Shown piece after piece: positions 17,201-24,029 of a DNA stretch of 64,000 nucleotides. Each line of letters begins with the position of its first letter. Position 1 is the first letter of the stretch. The DNA lies in contig NZ_CP094469.1 in the NCBI RefSeq assembly GCF_023347295.1, forward strand, positions 1,116,001 to 1,180,000. The letters are read 5' to 3'. Both the position numbers and the translations under genes were made by a program. This DNA comes from Faecalibacterium sp. I3-3-33 (GTDB lineage: Bacteria; Bacillota; Clostridia; Oscillospirales; Ruminococcaceae). Below the pieces are notes generated by a model. That model was not told the DNA's origin. It searched no databases and saw only the letters and a list, made by a program, of their open reading frames with translations.

Positions 17201-17693
17201 GTACTATGACAACTATTATGCCGGTACGTTCCAGAGCCGGGTGAGTAACCTGAACCTGAAAGATGTGAACATTGATATTACCGGCACTGATGAAAGTGAG
17301 ACAGTGCTCAATGTTGGTGCAATCGTTGGCTTGAACAATGCCTCTAGTAACGATATCTATATCCAGAATTGCTCTGTCAGCGGCAGAATCAACGTACAAG
17401 GCGGCTTCCGCACATGGATCGGCGGCATTTCAGGTCGAGGCCAGCAGAATTGCCGCACCTATGTGCAGAACTGCACGAATAAGGCGGATATCACCTATAC
17501 ACGCGGAGAAGGCACTTACGAATGCGAAGTCGGTGCATTGCATGGTTTCCAGGCAGATGTGAGCGACTGCACCAACTATGGTACCATTACGGCCAACGGC
17601 AAGGGCATGGAAAGTTGTGTGCGTACAGTAGGCAGTGGCAACACCGACTACGGCAAAACAATCATCAACGGCGTGGAGCGCACCGCAGCATAA
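14250..17693 (+). CDS. Large secreted protein with BspA-like leucine-rich repeat and GLUG/beta-helix-like C-terminal region
   Basis: The 1147-residue protein has a signal peptide (about 1-26). Residues 30-430 form an acidic region with no family I recognise. Residues 430-720 are beta-rich, with alternating short hydrophobic strands. A leucine-rich BspA-type (LRR_5) repeat covers about 765-885 (LIISGEGAMPSF, then KIGNHAFMYA and LKTIGDRGFG). A stretch typical of GLUG/right-handed beta-helix proteins covers about 905-1140 (GGSGTKNDPYQIATAEQLDAI, DGQGHTVSNL, ANIGMFGAL). No LPxTG motif or C-terminal membrane anchor is visible, so retention would need another means. From about 16.6 kb the DNA is visibly more AT-rich than the first half, which suggests a mosaic origin. 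Confidence 0.8.
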   Translation: MKRFVAAILAVVMLLSTFSFTALAAAPEQLPQTGPAVQQLQTTALPPVGLDTRPYAAAMAQQQTGKLSQSTTSDQLSMTATDSLSALLLAGMPDADPDAENGGSDAQNYRVIDAGVTGQTATVRYFAAGTADLVVGIYSTDSKQLLASGTIQVEQTEETMAEIPLTGTLPQYFVLKVFLLDTEEHSALSDTYVSTLFTEEMSDLKEAKASDFDPELVVNLDERDDTNFGVVKADVALLDNDAVAPDENVITQDADSYVYTVENPTEEFRNLQEGDTFVYHSPEGLLVARVQDIREEGGKLVITGDEELDIRDVFDLLKIDSDQDSSEFHYVEGSAESGADGSVTSNVTVQESAIVDFSPEALEYTGEGADAIHAAADDAEADNGFVDDLTEDIGNIFEPKKDNQSKEKTLKVLMDKEYKKKYTDDLEYSVKLHIDSSVAVNANFAYYIAWDRVYVAGSAALSIKGVYGVEADLKATVDLGKYDATDVMTGISFGVAASIDVELNASANVTLLTTATIGASYQLGYGFRNLSSNPYYQMTADANVVVKATLHLSPYIGAAYNLVQLYFNLSFENTLTAHAIFRGADSEDVPESRDGCAPVCFAFNLHITCSGNLQIGMQLVPGKDGIMFDPFTLWKNAELFDGDAYWSPFRKEFAFTKCPHTEYRVTATLEGVNNTTALPLYLQKDGNTPELIGECTYVNPTKFYLEHGEAYRLYSVVDGVVFATDEEFTLDKALEVTLTKHPEISLDDLLNSGRVDDGSSDTGHITYTFNEKTGTLIISGEGAMPSFDTANHGIPWPWDNSKIKKLIIREGVTKIGNHAFMYADALTEVYLPESLKTIGDRGFGYFNAYNETPTEIYYAGTRKQWRTVGVVVDSSKGSYTNAAFKNAVKHCTDGDTNLPMAGGSGTKNDPYQIATAEQLDAIHDWPTATYYVLVNDIDLSGIEWVPYSGYINFDGQGHTVSNLTIIKTDVSGEANIGMFGALYSYYDNYYAGTFQSRVSNLNLKDVNIDITGTDESETVLNVGAIVGLNNASSNDIYIQNCSVSGRINVQGGFRTWIGGISGRGQQNCRTYVQNCTNKADITYTRGEGTYECEVGALHGFQADVSDCTNYGTITANGKGMESCVRTVGSGNTDYGKTIINGVERTAA

Positions 17694-17734
17694 ACATTTC
17701 TCAGCGATAAGGGAAAGCAGAAAACAGCCCCAAC

Positions 17735-17779
17735 AAAAAGAGATAGACTTCCCGGAAAGGGCGGTCTATCTCTTTTTTT
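17735..17779 (+). terminator. Terminator of the secreted-protein cluster
   Basis: A 14-bp arm (AAAAAGAGATAGAC) pairs with GTCTATCTCTTTTT and is followed by a run of T. It lies 41 bp past the stop of the 1147-residue protein. The bases between it and the next hairpin (17780-17886) hold nothing I recognise. Confidence 0.85.
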
Positions 17780-17886
17780 GTCATGAGCTGAAACTGCAAC
17801 AAAAACTTTTTTTTAATAAATAGCCAAAATAATGGAAATGTAAAGGCATGAGCCTTTGCCGCTGGCAGATAAAAGCATAGAATAAC

Positions 17887-17931
17887 AAAAAAGTCTGAAC
17901 TGAGGCATCAGCCACCGGTTCAGACTTTTTT
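17887..17931. terminator. Bidirectional hairpin terminator upstream of the convergent epimerase-like gene
   Basis: AAAAAAGTCTGAAC pairs perfectly with GTTCAGACTTTTTT around a 17-base loop. It can end minus-strand transcripts of the gene stopping at 17986 and any plus-strand readthrough. Confidence 0.8.
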
Positions 17932-17985
17932 CATACCATAAAACCACAGACGGCTGCGGCCAGCAGCCTGCGGTTCAGTTTGTTG

Positions 17986-18834
17986 TCAGCACTCATCGTA
18001 CTGCTTTTGCAGGTATTGTAGGCACTGGACGGCGTTTTCCGGGGTAGTGTTCTCCAAGGTGGCGAACACATAGGGCTTTTGCTCCTTGGCGAACCGCAGA
18101 ATGGTGCGGTAGTCGCCCATGCCGCCCTGCCCGGCACCGGTGGCAGCCAGCTGCCCGCCGGCATCCTGCCGCAAGAAGTCCTTGAAGTGGATCATGGCCA
18201 CGTCCTTGCCCAGCAGCTCGATAGCCTCGGCGAACACTTCCTCCCGGCGGTCTACGTTTTCCATGTTCAAAAGGTTCACCGGGTCCAGCAGAATTTGCAG
18301 ATTGGGGCTGCCGATCTCGTCCAGTACAGTGCGGGCGCGGCGGGCGTCATACACGATGTGCTTGACCACCGGCTCAATGGCAATGGTCACGCCGTACTGC
18401 TCGGCGCAGCGCACCACCGGCTTGAAGTTTTTGATAAAGGTGGCAAGGGCGGCATCGCTGCGGCACTCCGGGCAGAACTTGTACTCCGCGTTGGGTGCAC
18501 CGGTCTCGGTGCCCACCATGCCGCAGCCCAGCAGGCTGGCAAAGCGGATATGCGCGTAGTACTTTTCCTGAATGGCGTGCAGGGCATCCGCATCCGGGTG
18601 CGCCAGATTCAGGTAGTTGCCCAGCACCGCAATGTCCAGCTCGTTTTTGGCAAACAGGCGGCGCAGATAGGCCGCGTAGCCGGGGGTGAGAGCAGAGGGG
18701 GTGTTGGGCAACTCCTTCAGGGATTTGCTCAGTGCCAGATGCACGCAGGAAAAGCCCTTCTGGTGCACCAGCGGCAGCACCTGCTCAATGGGCAGCTTTT
18801 CCGCGTCGTGCAGACGCAGACCGAATTGGATCAT
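17986..18834 (-). CDS. Sugar phosphate isomerase/epimerase-like TIM-barrel protein
   Basis: The 282-residue protein belongs to the xylose-isomerase-like TIM barrel (AP endonuclease 2) superfamily. This is suggested by FGLRLHDAEKLP at the start, CGMVGTETGAPNAEY near 110, TIAIEPVVKHIVYD near 155, and ILLDPVNLLN and MIHFKDFL in the second half, where Glu, Asp and His would bind a divalent metal. Such proteins isomerise or epimerise sugars or inositols. The ATG at 18834 follows AAAGGAGG. No sugar catabolic genes adjoin it, so the substrate is unknown. Confidence 0.8.
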   Translation of the reverse strand: MIQFGLRLHDAEKLPIEQVLPLVHQKGFSCVHLALSKSLKELPNTPSALTPGYAAYLRRLFAKNELDIAVLGNYLNLAHPDADALHAIQEKYYAHIRFASLLGCGMVGTETGAPNAEYKFCPECRSDAALATFIKNFKPVVRCAEQYGVTIAIEPVVKHIVYDARRARTVLDEIGSPNLQILLDPVNLLNMENVDRREEVFAEAIELLGKDVAMIHFKDFLRQDAGGQLAATGAGQGGMGDYRTILRFAKEQKPYVFATLENTTPENAVQCLQYLQKQYDEC

Positions 18835-19018
18835 GCTTGGTTCCTCCTTTGATTTGAGTGCGTTTTTACCATTATACACCAAAAATGTCTGCGGGGGAAC
18901 ACCTTAGATGTCTTTTGGCAGGTGCTGTTTGTCACCCCGGGTGGCACCCGGCGGCGCAGGTAATACAGATGTGTGTTATGCAGAGGGCGAAATGCTGATT
19001 TGTTGGCTTCTTTGTTAG

Positions 19019-19048
19019 ATTATGCCATCCTTTCCGGGCATTTTGCAA
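19019..19048 (-). promoter_or_regulatory. Possible distal promoter of the epimerase-like gene
   Basis: On the minus strand TTGCAA and CATAAT are separated by 18 bp. A closer TATAAT (18876-18871) with a poor -35 is an alternative. Otherwise 18835-19060 holds nothing recognisable. Confidence 0.35.
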
Positions 19049-19061
19049 CGCATATAAAAGC

Positions 19062-19112
19062 AAAAATCCCACGATACACGCCGCCATTCTAGCGGTATAT
19101 CGCAGGATTTTT
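19062..19112 (-). terminator. Terminator of tRNA-Thr
   Basis: AAAAATCC...GGATTTTT with an inner GCGATATAC/GTATCGT-like arm forms a long stem directly after the tRNA 3' end and finishes in a T-run on the minus strand. Confidence 0.75.
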
Positions 19113-19114
19113 CT

Positions 19115-19189
19115 TGGAGCTGGTGACAGGAGTTGAACCTGCAACCCACTGATTACAAATCAGTTGCGCTGCCATTGCGCCACACCAGC
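19115..19189 (-). tRNA. tRNA-Thr (anticodon UGU)
   Basis: The complete cloverleaf was read on the minus strand. It has a 7-bp acceptor (GCTGGTG/CACCAGC), a 4-bp D stem (GCGC/GCGC), an anticodon stem ACTGA/TCAGT with loop TTTGTAA giving anticodon TGT, a 5-base variable loop, and a T arm (GCAGG/CCTGT). The 3' CCA is encoded (19117-19115). It decodes ACA and other ACN codons. It is a single-gene transcription unit with its own promoter and terminator. Confidence 0.95.
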
Positions 19190-19204
19190 AAAGGTTACCA
19201 GAAT

Positions 19205-19233
19205 AGTATAACACAGGCACGGCCATTTGGCAA
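19205..19233 (-). promoter_or_regulatory. Promoter of tRNA-Thr
   Basis: TTGCCA and TATACT lie 17 bp apart on the minus strand, and the mature tRNA begins 16 bp after the -10. Confidence 0.75.
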
Positions 19234-19336
19234 GGATTGTTTTTTTGCAGGGGATGATAATCCTTGGAAACAGACAAAAATAACAGAAAACGATACACAA
19301 GTATAAAAATATGCTACAAATTTAAACAATTTTACA

Positions 19337-19365
19337 TTGCAAATTTTTTGACGATGTGCTATGCT
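19337..19365 (+). promoter_or_regulatory. Promoter of fucO
   Basis: TTGCAA and TATGCT are separated by 17 bp. The 70 bp upstream are strongly AT-rich (19260-19336), like an UP element. Confidence 0.7.
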
Positions 19366-19424
19366 GAAACGTAGAGAAACGCCGCCGGAAAGGCGGCTGC
19401 AAACAGATTTGGAGGATTTATATT

Positions 19425-20573
19425 ATGGCTGACCGCATTGTTCTGAATACCATCTCCTACCACGGCCACGGCGCTATCGAGAACATCGTTCCCGAGTTGA
19501 CCGCCCGCGGCTACAAGAAGGCTTTCGTCTGCTCCGACCCCGACCTGATCAAGTTTGGCGTTACCAAAAAGGTCACCGACCTGCTGGATGCTGCAAACTT
19601 TGCCTACGCTGTGTACAGCGAGATCAAGCCCAACCCCACCATCGCCAACGTACAGGACGGCGTGGCTGCCTTCAAGGCTGCCGAGGCTGACTGCATCGTG
19701 ACCATCGGCGGCGGCTCCTCCATGGATACCGCAAAGGCCATTGGTATCATCATCAATAACCCTGAGTTTGCGGACGTCCGCTCTCTGGAAGGCGTTGCTC
19801 CCACCAAGAAGCACGCAGTGTTCACCATTGCAGTGCCCACCACCGCCGGTACTGCTGCTGAGGTCACCATCAACTACGTCATCACCGATGTGGAGAAAAA
19901 GCGCAAGTTCGTCTGCGTCGACACCAACGATATCCCCGAGATCGCTGTGGTCGACCCCGATATGATGTCCTCCATGCCCAAGGGCCTGACTGCCGCTACC
20001 GGTATGGATGCGCTGACCCACGCCATCGAGGGCTACATCACCAAGGGCCACTGCGTCATCTCCGATATGTTCCATCTGGAAGCCATCAAGCTCATCAGCC
20101 AGAGCCTGCGCGGCGCTGTGCAGAACACCCCGGAGGGCCGCGAGGGCATGGCTCTGGGTCAGTACATTGCCGGTATGGGCTTCTCCAACGTGGGTCTGGG
20201 CATCGTGCACTCCATGGCACACGGCCTGTCTGCTCTGTATGATACCCCCCACGGTGTGGCCTGCGCCATTCTGCTGCCGGTGGGTCTGGAATACAACAAG
20301 AGCGTTGCCGGTGAGCGTTACCGCGCCGTGGGCAAGGCCATGGGCGTTATGGGCATCGACGAGATGAACGATGTGGAAGCCGCTGATGCCACCATCGCTG
20401 CCGTCAAGCAGCTGAGCGCAGATGTGGGCATCCCCGCAAACCTGCACGGCATCCTGAAGGAACAGGATATCCAGTTCCTCGCCGAGTCCGCTTTTGCAGA
20501 CGCCTGCCGTCCCGGCAACCCCCGCGACACCAGCGTGGAGGAGATCGTGGAGCTGTATAAGAGCCAGCTGTAA
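19425..20573 (+). CDS. fucO: Lactaldehyde reductase / iron-containing alcohol dehydrogenase
   Basis: The 382-residue protein matches the FucO branch of group III iron alcohol dehydrogenases in length and sequence. It has GGGSSMDTAKAI for NAD binding (about 95-106) and TTAGTAAEVT near 139. The metal ligands lie in GMDALTHAIEGY (Asp and His near 196-200) and HSMAHGLSALYDTPHG (His residues near 263-277). FucO interconverts L-lactaldehyde and 1,2-propanediol with NAD(H) in fucose or rhamnose fermentation. No other fucose genes adjoin, so it may serve as a general propanediol- or alcohol-forming enzyme. The ribosome binding site is GGAGG. Codon choice suggests high expression. Confidence 0.9.
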   Translation: MADRIVLNTISYHGHGAIENIVPELTARGYKKAFVCSDPDLIKFGVTKKVTDLLDAANFAYAVYSEIKPNPTIANVQDGVAAFKAAEADCIVTIGGGSSMDTAKAIGIIINNPEFADVRSLEGVAPTKKHAVFTIAVPTTAGTAAEVTINYVITDVEKKRKFVCVDTNDIPEIAVVDPDMMSSMPKGLTAATGMDALTHAIEGYITKGHCVISDMFHLEAIKLISQSLRGAVQNTPEGREGMALGQYIAGMGFSNVGLGIVHSMAHGLSALYDTPHGVACAILLPVGLEYNKSVAGERYRAVGKAMGVMGIDEMNDVEAADATIAAVKQLSADVGIPANLHGILKEQDIQFLAESAFADACRPGNPRDTSVEEIVELYKSQL

Positions 20574-20594
20574 TCTACAAAAGTAAACTCCGAG

Positions 20595-20629
20595 AGCCGC
20601 TGCACCGTGCATGTGCAGCGGCTTTTTTT
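20595..20629 (+). terminator. Terminator of fucO
   Basis: GCCGCTGCAC pairs with GTGCAGCGGC and is followed by seven T. Confidence 0.9.
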
Positions 20630-20633
20630 AACG

Positions 20634-20690
20634 GAAAAATGTTTTTAATTGCATCATTCCGGGCAGACTGCGGTCTGCCCGGAATGATGC
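20634..20690 (+). repeat. Family 1 hairpin, copy H (18-bp perfect stem, UGCG loop)
   Basis: Two perfect 18-base arms (20651-20668, 20673-20690) flank the loop TGCG. The left flank CGGAAAAATGTTTTTAATT resembles the left flanks of other family 1 copies, but the right flank (GTTCGTAAAA) has diverged. It lies just downstream of the ordinary fucO terminator. Confidence 0.65.
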
Positions 20691-20740
20691 GTTCGTAAAA
20701 TGAAAACGCACGCCAATTGTAACATTTTTTTGCCGTCCCC

Positions 20741-20769
20741 TTGTATAAACCGGCGCAAGCGAGTACAAT
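20741..20769 (+). promoter_or_regulatory. Promoter of the CmpB-like gene
   Basis: TTGTAT and TACAAT have a 17-bp spacer. The start codon is 33 bp downstream of the -10. Confidence 0.5.
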
Positions 20770-20802
20770 CAGAGCATAAAACTAGAAGGCGAGGAAAGCG
20801 CG

Positions 20803-22110
20803 ATGACACTGAACTTCTATACATTGGGTGTGCTGTATCTGGTCTATTCCTTCCTTGGGTGGGTAGGGGAGACCGTGGTGGCTACCTTCCGGGGCAAGCG
20901 GTTTGCAAACCGCGGCATGGCGGCGGGGCCGTTCTGCTTTGTGTATGGCACCACGGCCATCCTGATGGCAGTGGGCTTTGCAGATATGCGCACAAAGCCT
21001 GCGATGCTGTTTGTGGCCTGTATGCTCACAGCTACCGTGGTGGAGTGGCTCACGGCAAAGCTGCTGGAGCGGCTGCACAACCGCAAATGGTGGGACTACT
21101 CTGATAAAAAGTTCAACCTGAACGGCTACGTCTGCCTGCAATACTCGGTGCTGTGGGGCGCGCTGGGCATGGTGACCGTGCTTTGGGGCAATGGGCTGCT
21201 GCTGCGTCTGTGCGCCCTTGTGCCGGGCTGGCTGCTGCATCCGCTGGTGTGGGCGGCGCTGGGCATCGCGGCGCTGGACCAGCTGGGCTCGGCGGTGCTG
21301 GTGGGGCGGTATGCGGCGCAGCACCCGGTGCTGGAACAGCTGAACCAGAAACTGGAGGCACGCTCCGATACCTTGCGCCGCCGCATTGCCGTGTATGTGG
21401 AAAAGCGCATCCAGCGCGCCTACCCGGAAGCCGCCCGGCAGCAGCCCACGGCAGCGCAGAAGGGAAAAGCCGACTTCCTCAGCGCGGCAGACCTGCTGTG
21501 GCTGTTCGTCATCGGGGCGTTTCTGGGCGATGTAGTGGAGACCGTGTTCTGCCGCCTGACCGCCGGGGTATGGATGAGCCGCTCCAGCTTGGTGTGGGGG
21601 CCTTTCAGCGTGGTGTGGGGTCTGGCGCTGGCCATGGCTACCGTGCTGCTGCGGCAGAATCAGGAAAAAAGCGACCGCTATCTCTTTGCCTTCGGCACGG
21701 TGCTGGGCGGCGTATATGAATATGTGTGCAGCGCCGTTACCGAGCTGCTGTTCGGCACGGTGTTCTGGGATTACAGCAAGTTCAAGTTCAATCTGGGCGG
21801 GCGCATCAACCTGCTGTACTGCTTTTTCTGGGGCATTGCGGCGGTGCTGTGGATGCGCTACGGCTACCCGCTGGTGCTGAAGCTGATGAAAAAGGTGCGC
21901 AGCCATATCCGCCCGTGGATGACGGCGGCGCTGGCGGTGTTCATGGCGGTGAATATGCTCACCAGTGCGCTGGCACTGGCGCGGTACGATGCCCGCACCA
22001 GCGGCGAAGCACCCAACGGCCAGCTGGAAGTGTTCCTTGACGCGCATTTCGACAATGCCCGCATGGAGCGCATTTACCCCAACGCCAAAAAAGTGAACAA
22101 GGCAGAATAA
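20803..22110 (+). CDS. Putative ABC-transporter type IV (CmpB, PF06541) membrane protein with internal duplication
   Basis: The 435-residue protein contains two related membrane modules. The first (about 1-150) has GWVGETVVATF, RGMAAGPFCFVYG and KWWDYSDKKFNLNGYVCL. The second (about 225-375) repeats the pattern with GDVVETVFCRL, SSLVWGPFSVVWG and VFWDYSKFKFNLGGRINL. A helical, soluble linker joins them. This is the arrangement of the CmpB-like family, whose role is unknown; no ATPase partner adjoins. The ATG follows GGCGAGGA. It has its own promoter; no obvious terminator precedes the antiporter promoter 16 bp downstream. Confidence 0.8.
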   Translation: MTLNFYTLGVLYLVYSFLGWVGETVVATFRGKRFANRGMAAGPFCFVYGTTAILMAVGFADMRTKPAMLFVACMLTATVVEWLTAKLLERLHNRKWWDYSDKKFNLNGYVCLQYSVLWGALGMVTVLWGNGLLLRLCALVPGWLLHPLVWAALGIAALDQLGSAVLVGRYAAQHPVLEQLNQKLEARSDTLRRRIAVYVEKRIQRAYPEAARQQPTAAQKGKADFLSAADLLWLFVIGAFLGDVVETVFCRLTAGVWMSRSSLVWGPFSVVWGLALAMATVLLRQNQEKSDRYLFAFGTVLGGVYEYVCSAVTELLFGTVFWDYSKFKFNLGGRINLLYCFFWGIAAVLWMRYGYPLVLKLMKKVRSHIRPWMTAALAVFMAVNMLTSALALARYDARTSGEAPNGQLEVFLDAHFDNARMERIYPNAKKVNKAE

Positions 22111-22125
22111 ACTCCATATTTCCCC

Positions 22126-22154
22126 TTGCGTTTTTGCCGGAAAACCGGTATAAT
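22126..22154 (+). promoter_or_regulatory. Promoter of the riboswitch-antiporter transcript
   Basis: TTGCGT and a perfect TATAAT are separated by 17 bp. Transcription should begin at about 22161-22163, exactly at the aptamer's 5' strand. Confidence 0.75.
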
Positions 22155-22162
22155 ATTCTCTG

Positions 22163-22272
22163 GATAAAAGGGAGTAAGGGGCGTACCTTGGTTGAAAAAC
22201 CGGTGCGCTGTGCTGTAGCGACAGTCCCGGCAGAAATGCCCGATGCAGTACCGGATGCTTGAGACTTTTATC
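22163..22272 (+). promoter_or_regulatory. yybP-ykoY type (Mn2+) riboswitch aptamer, copy 1
   Basis: P1 is GATAAAAG (22163-22170) with CTTTTATC (22265-22272). The 5' strand carries GGGAGTA and the 3' strand GAGAC, the invariant pair of the yybP-ykoY class. A second stem is formed by GCGTACC and GGTGCGC, and a third region carries AGCGACAGTCCCGGCAG. The class senses Mn2+. A close relative lies at 30624-30741. An Rfam RF00080 covariance search would settle the class. Confidence 0.75.
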
Positions 22273-22315
22273 ACATTTTCCCGTTCTGGGCAGGATGTGA
22301 TAAGGGTCTTTTTTT
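22263..22315 (+). terminator. Riboswitch expression-platform terminator, copy 1
   Basis: GACTTTTATCACAT can pair with ATGTGATAAGGGTC and is followed by seven T. Its 5' arm contains the 3' strand of aptamer P1, so aptamer and terminator are mutually exclusive. Ligand binding should turn the gene on. Confidence 0.8.
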
Positions 22316-22354
22316 GTGCCTCTGCCGCCATCATTTAAAAAAAGGAGAGATATT

Positions 22355-23314
22355 ATGCTGATCCCTGTTCTGTTGTTTATCGTGGGTCTGCTGTGCCTGA
22401 TCAAGGGCGGCGACTGGTTTGTGGACGGTGCCACCGGCATCGCCCGCCGCTTCCATGTGCCGGAGCTGCTCATCGGTGCCACGGTGGTGTCCATCGGTAC
22501 CACCCTGCCGGAGGTTATGGTGTCCACCACCTCTGCCCTCACCGGTCATGGCGAGATCGCCTACGGCAACGCCATCGGCTCGGTCATCTGCAACGCTGCA
22601 CTGATCGCCGCCATCACCATTGCGGTGCGCCCGGGCAAGGTTGACCCCAAGAGCCTGCGCACCCCGGTGGCCTTCTTCTTTGTGGCTGCCGCTTTCTATG
22701 CCGGTGTGGCCTACACCACCGGCTCCTTCACCCGCCCGGTGGGTCTGATCCTGCTGGCCATGTTCGTGGCTTACATCGTGTGCAACGTGCTGGCTATGAA
22801 AAACGCCACCGCCCCGGAAGAGGAGGAGCAGGCAGAGGAAGGCTCCTTTGCCAAGGAGCTGGGTCTGCTGGCCATCGGCGCAGTGCTCATTGCTGTGGGC
22901 GCTGACCTGCTGGTGGACAACGGCACCCTCATCGCACAGGCACTGGGCGTACCGGAGTCGGTCATTGCGCTGACCTTTGTGGCACTGGGCACCTCGCTGC
23001 CGGAGCTGGTCACCGCCATCACCTCGCTGGCCAAGGGTCACGGCGCACTGTCGCTGGGCAACGTCATCGGTGCAAACGTGTTCAATCTGGTGCTGGTCAG
23101 CGGCGTGTCCGTCACTTTGGCACCTTTCAGCATCCCGCAGAACTCCACCATCGCAGGCATGAACGCCTCGCTGGTGATGGATATCCCGGTCATGTTTGCC
23201 GTGATGCTGCTGCTCACCCTGCCCGCACTGATCAAGGGCAAGCTGAGCCGCCCGCAGGGCATTGCACTGCTGTGCATCTATGCCGCCTTCTGCGCCGTGC
23301 AGTTCAGCATCTGA
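22355..23314 (+). CDS. Na+/Ca2+-exchanger family (YrbG-like) cation antiporter, probably Mn2+-induced
   Basis: The 319-residue protein has ten membrane helices in two inverted halves, each with an alpha-repeat. The first is GTTLPEVMVSTTSAL followed by GNAIGSVICN; the second is LGTSLPELVTAITSL followed by GNVIGANVFN. The acidic residue of each GT(S/T)LPE is the cation ligand. Family members exchange Ca2+ (some Mn2+ or other divalents) for Na+ or H+. AAAGGAGAG precedes ATG 22355, only 40 bp beyond the terminator. The upstream yybP-ykoY type riboswitch argues that this copy exports Mn2+ or is induced by it. The substrate remains inferred. Confidence 0.85.
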   Translation: MLIPVLLFIVGLLCLIKGGDWFVDGATGIARRFHVPELLIGATVVSIGTTLPEVMVSTTSALTGHGEIAYGNAIGSVICNAALIAAITIAVRPGKVDPKSLRTPVAFFFVAAAFYAGVAYTTGSFTRPVGLILLAMFVAYIVCNVLAMKNATAPEEEEQAEEGSFAKELGLLAIGAVLIAVGADLLVDNGTLIAQALGVPESVIALTFVALGTSLPELVTAITSLAKGHGALSLGNVIGANVFNLVLVSGVSVTLAPFSIPQNSTIAGMNASLVMDIPVMFAVMLLLTLPALIKGKLSRPQGIALLCIYAAFCAVQFSI

Positions 23315-23337
23315 TCTGTTGTAAACGTAAAATAGTT

Positions 23338-23375
23338 AAGGCTGCTGCACAGGGTTTTGTGCAGCAGCCTTTTTA
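23338..23375 (+). terminator. Terminator of the antiporter gene
   Basis: AAGGCTGCTGCAC pairs with GTGCAGCAGCCTT, followed by T-rich sequence. Confidence 0.9.
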
Positions 23376-23385
23376 TGTGGGACGA

Positions 23386-23494
23386 TTTGGAATGCGCTCC
23401 GCGTTCGCTTTGCGCATCATCAGCGGAAAGATTATTTATAATTTCGGAATACCGGAGCGTCTGCGGACGCTCCGGTATTCCATTTTCACGGGAG
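23386..23494 (+). repeat. Family 1 element, copy A (two-stem form)
   Basis: It starts TTTGGAATG. A first stem is ATGCGC (23392-23397) with GCGCAT (23412-23417). The loop TCCGC can pair with GCGGA (23423-23427) as a pseudoknot. After ATTATTTATAATTT comes a perfect 16-bp hairpin (23446-23461 with 23466-23481) around the loop TGCG, then ATTTTCACGGGAGG. Layout and flanks match copy B at 30903-31010, while the paired bases differ. No coding sequence overlaps it. Confidence 0.75.
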
Positions 23495-23505
23495 GGGTTT
23501 GGAAC

Positions 23506-23711
23506 GAACTCCCTCAGTCAAAGCCTGACGGCTTTGCCAGATTCCTCTGGGAGGGAGCCTCTGGCGCGCCCGGAAGCTTTGCGCTTTAGCCGGAAACGAT
23601 ACCGTCATGCCAAAGGCCCCATTCCAGAGGACGACTTCCCCCGGCCGGGGGAAGATGTCGCCGCAGGTGACAAAAGGGGGAATCTGTCGCCATAGGCGAC
23701 TGGGGGAGTTC
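23506..23711. repeat. Family 2 MITE-like element, copy 1
   Basis: The ends are inverted repeats GAACTCCCTCAGTC and GACTGGGGGAGTTC (a few mismatches). Inside are smaller palindromes such as AAAGCCTGACGGCTTTG. No transposase is encoded. A 38-base internal stretch (23647-23685) recurs almost exactly in copy 2 (23869-23907). Confidence 0.7.
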
Positions 23712-23720
23712 AGCGGCGTG

Positions 23721-23931
23721 CGCCCTCTCAGTCAAGCCCTGTCGGGCCTGACAGCTCTCCCAAAGGGAGAGCCAAGAGCACCACCGGAAGCTTTCTCATT
23801 GCGCCTAATACTTTAGCAACGGACTTTAAACCTTGGCTCTCCCTTTGAGGAAAGACTTCCCCTGCTCCGGGGGAAGATGTCACCGTAGGTGACAAAAGGG
23901 GGAATCTGGCGCGTTAGCGCCTGAGAGGGCG
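23721..23931. repeat. Family 2 MITE-like element, copy 2
   Basis: The ends are CGCCCTCTCAG and CTGAGAGGGCG. It contains the palindrome GGCTCTCCC..GGGAGAGCC and the shared internal stretch described for copy 1. A partial third unit (ending CTGAGAGGG) follows to 23963. With copy 1 and the family 1 element this fills the 650-bp gene-free stretch. Confidence 0.7.
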
Positions 23932-23964
23932 TGGCAAAACCCTGACGGCTTTGCCTGAGAGGGT

Positions 23965-24007
23965 AAAAAAAGTGGGTCAGAAGCGCCCACAGACGTTTCT
24001 GACCCAC
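23965..24007 (-). terminator. Terminator of the enoate reductase operon (family 1-like hairpin, copy F)
   Basis: On the minus strand GTGGGTCAGAA..CG pairs with CG..TTCTGACCCAC, followed by seven T. The centre CGTCTGTGGGCG resembles the centre of family 1 copy E. It lies 23 bp past the reductase stop codon. Confidence 0.8.
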
Positions 24008-24029
24008 AAATAGAACGATATTTTTTGTT

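Noticed and set aside
16540-17693. C-terminal part of the 1147-residue protein as a separate gene
   Set aside because: The frame is continuous from the signal peptide, and there is no internal start with a ribosome binding site near the domain border.
22163-22272. Alternative call as a purine, guanidine or c-di-GMP riboswitch
   Set aside because: The invariant GGGAGTA and GAGAC strands at the base of P1 match yybP-ykoY and not the other classes I can recall.
23506-23931. Possible CRISPR array from the repeated segments
   Set aside because: The repeats are palindromic elements of about 200 bp in only two or three units. There are no regularly spaced short repeats with unique spacers and no cas genes.
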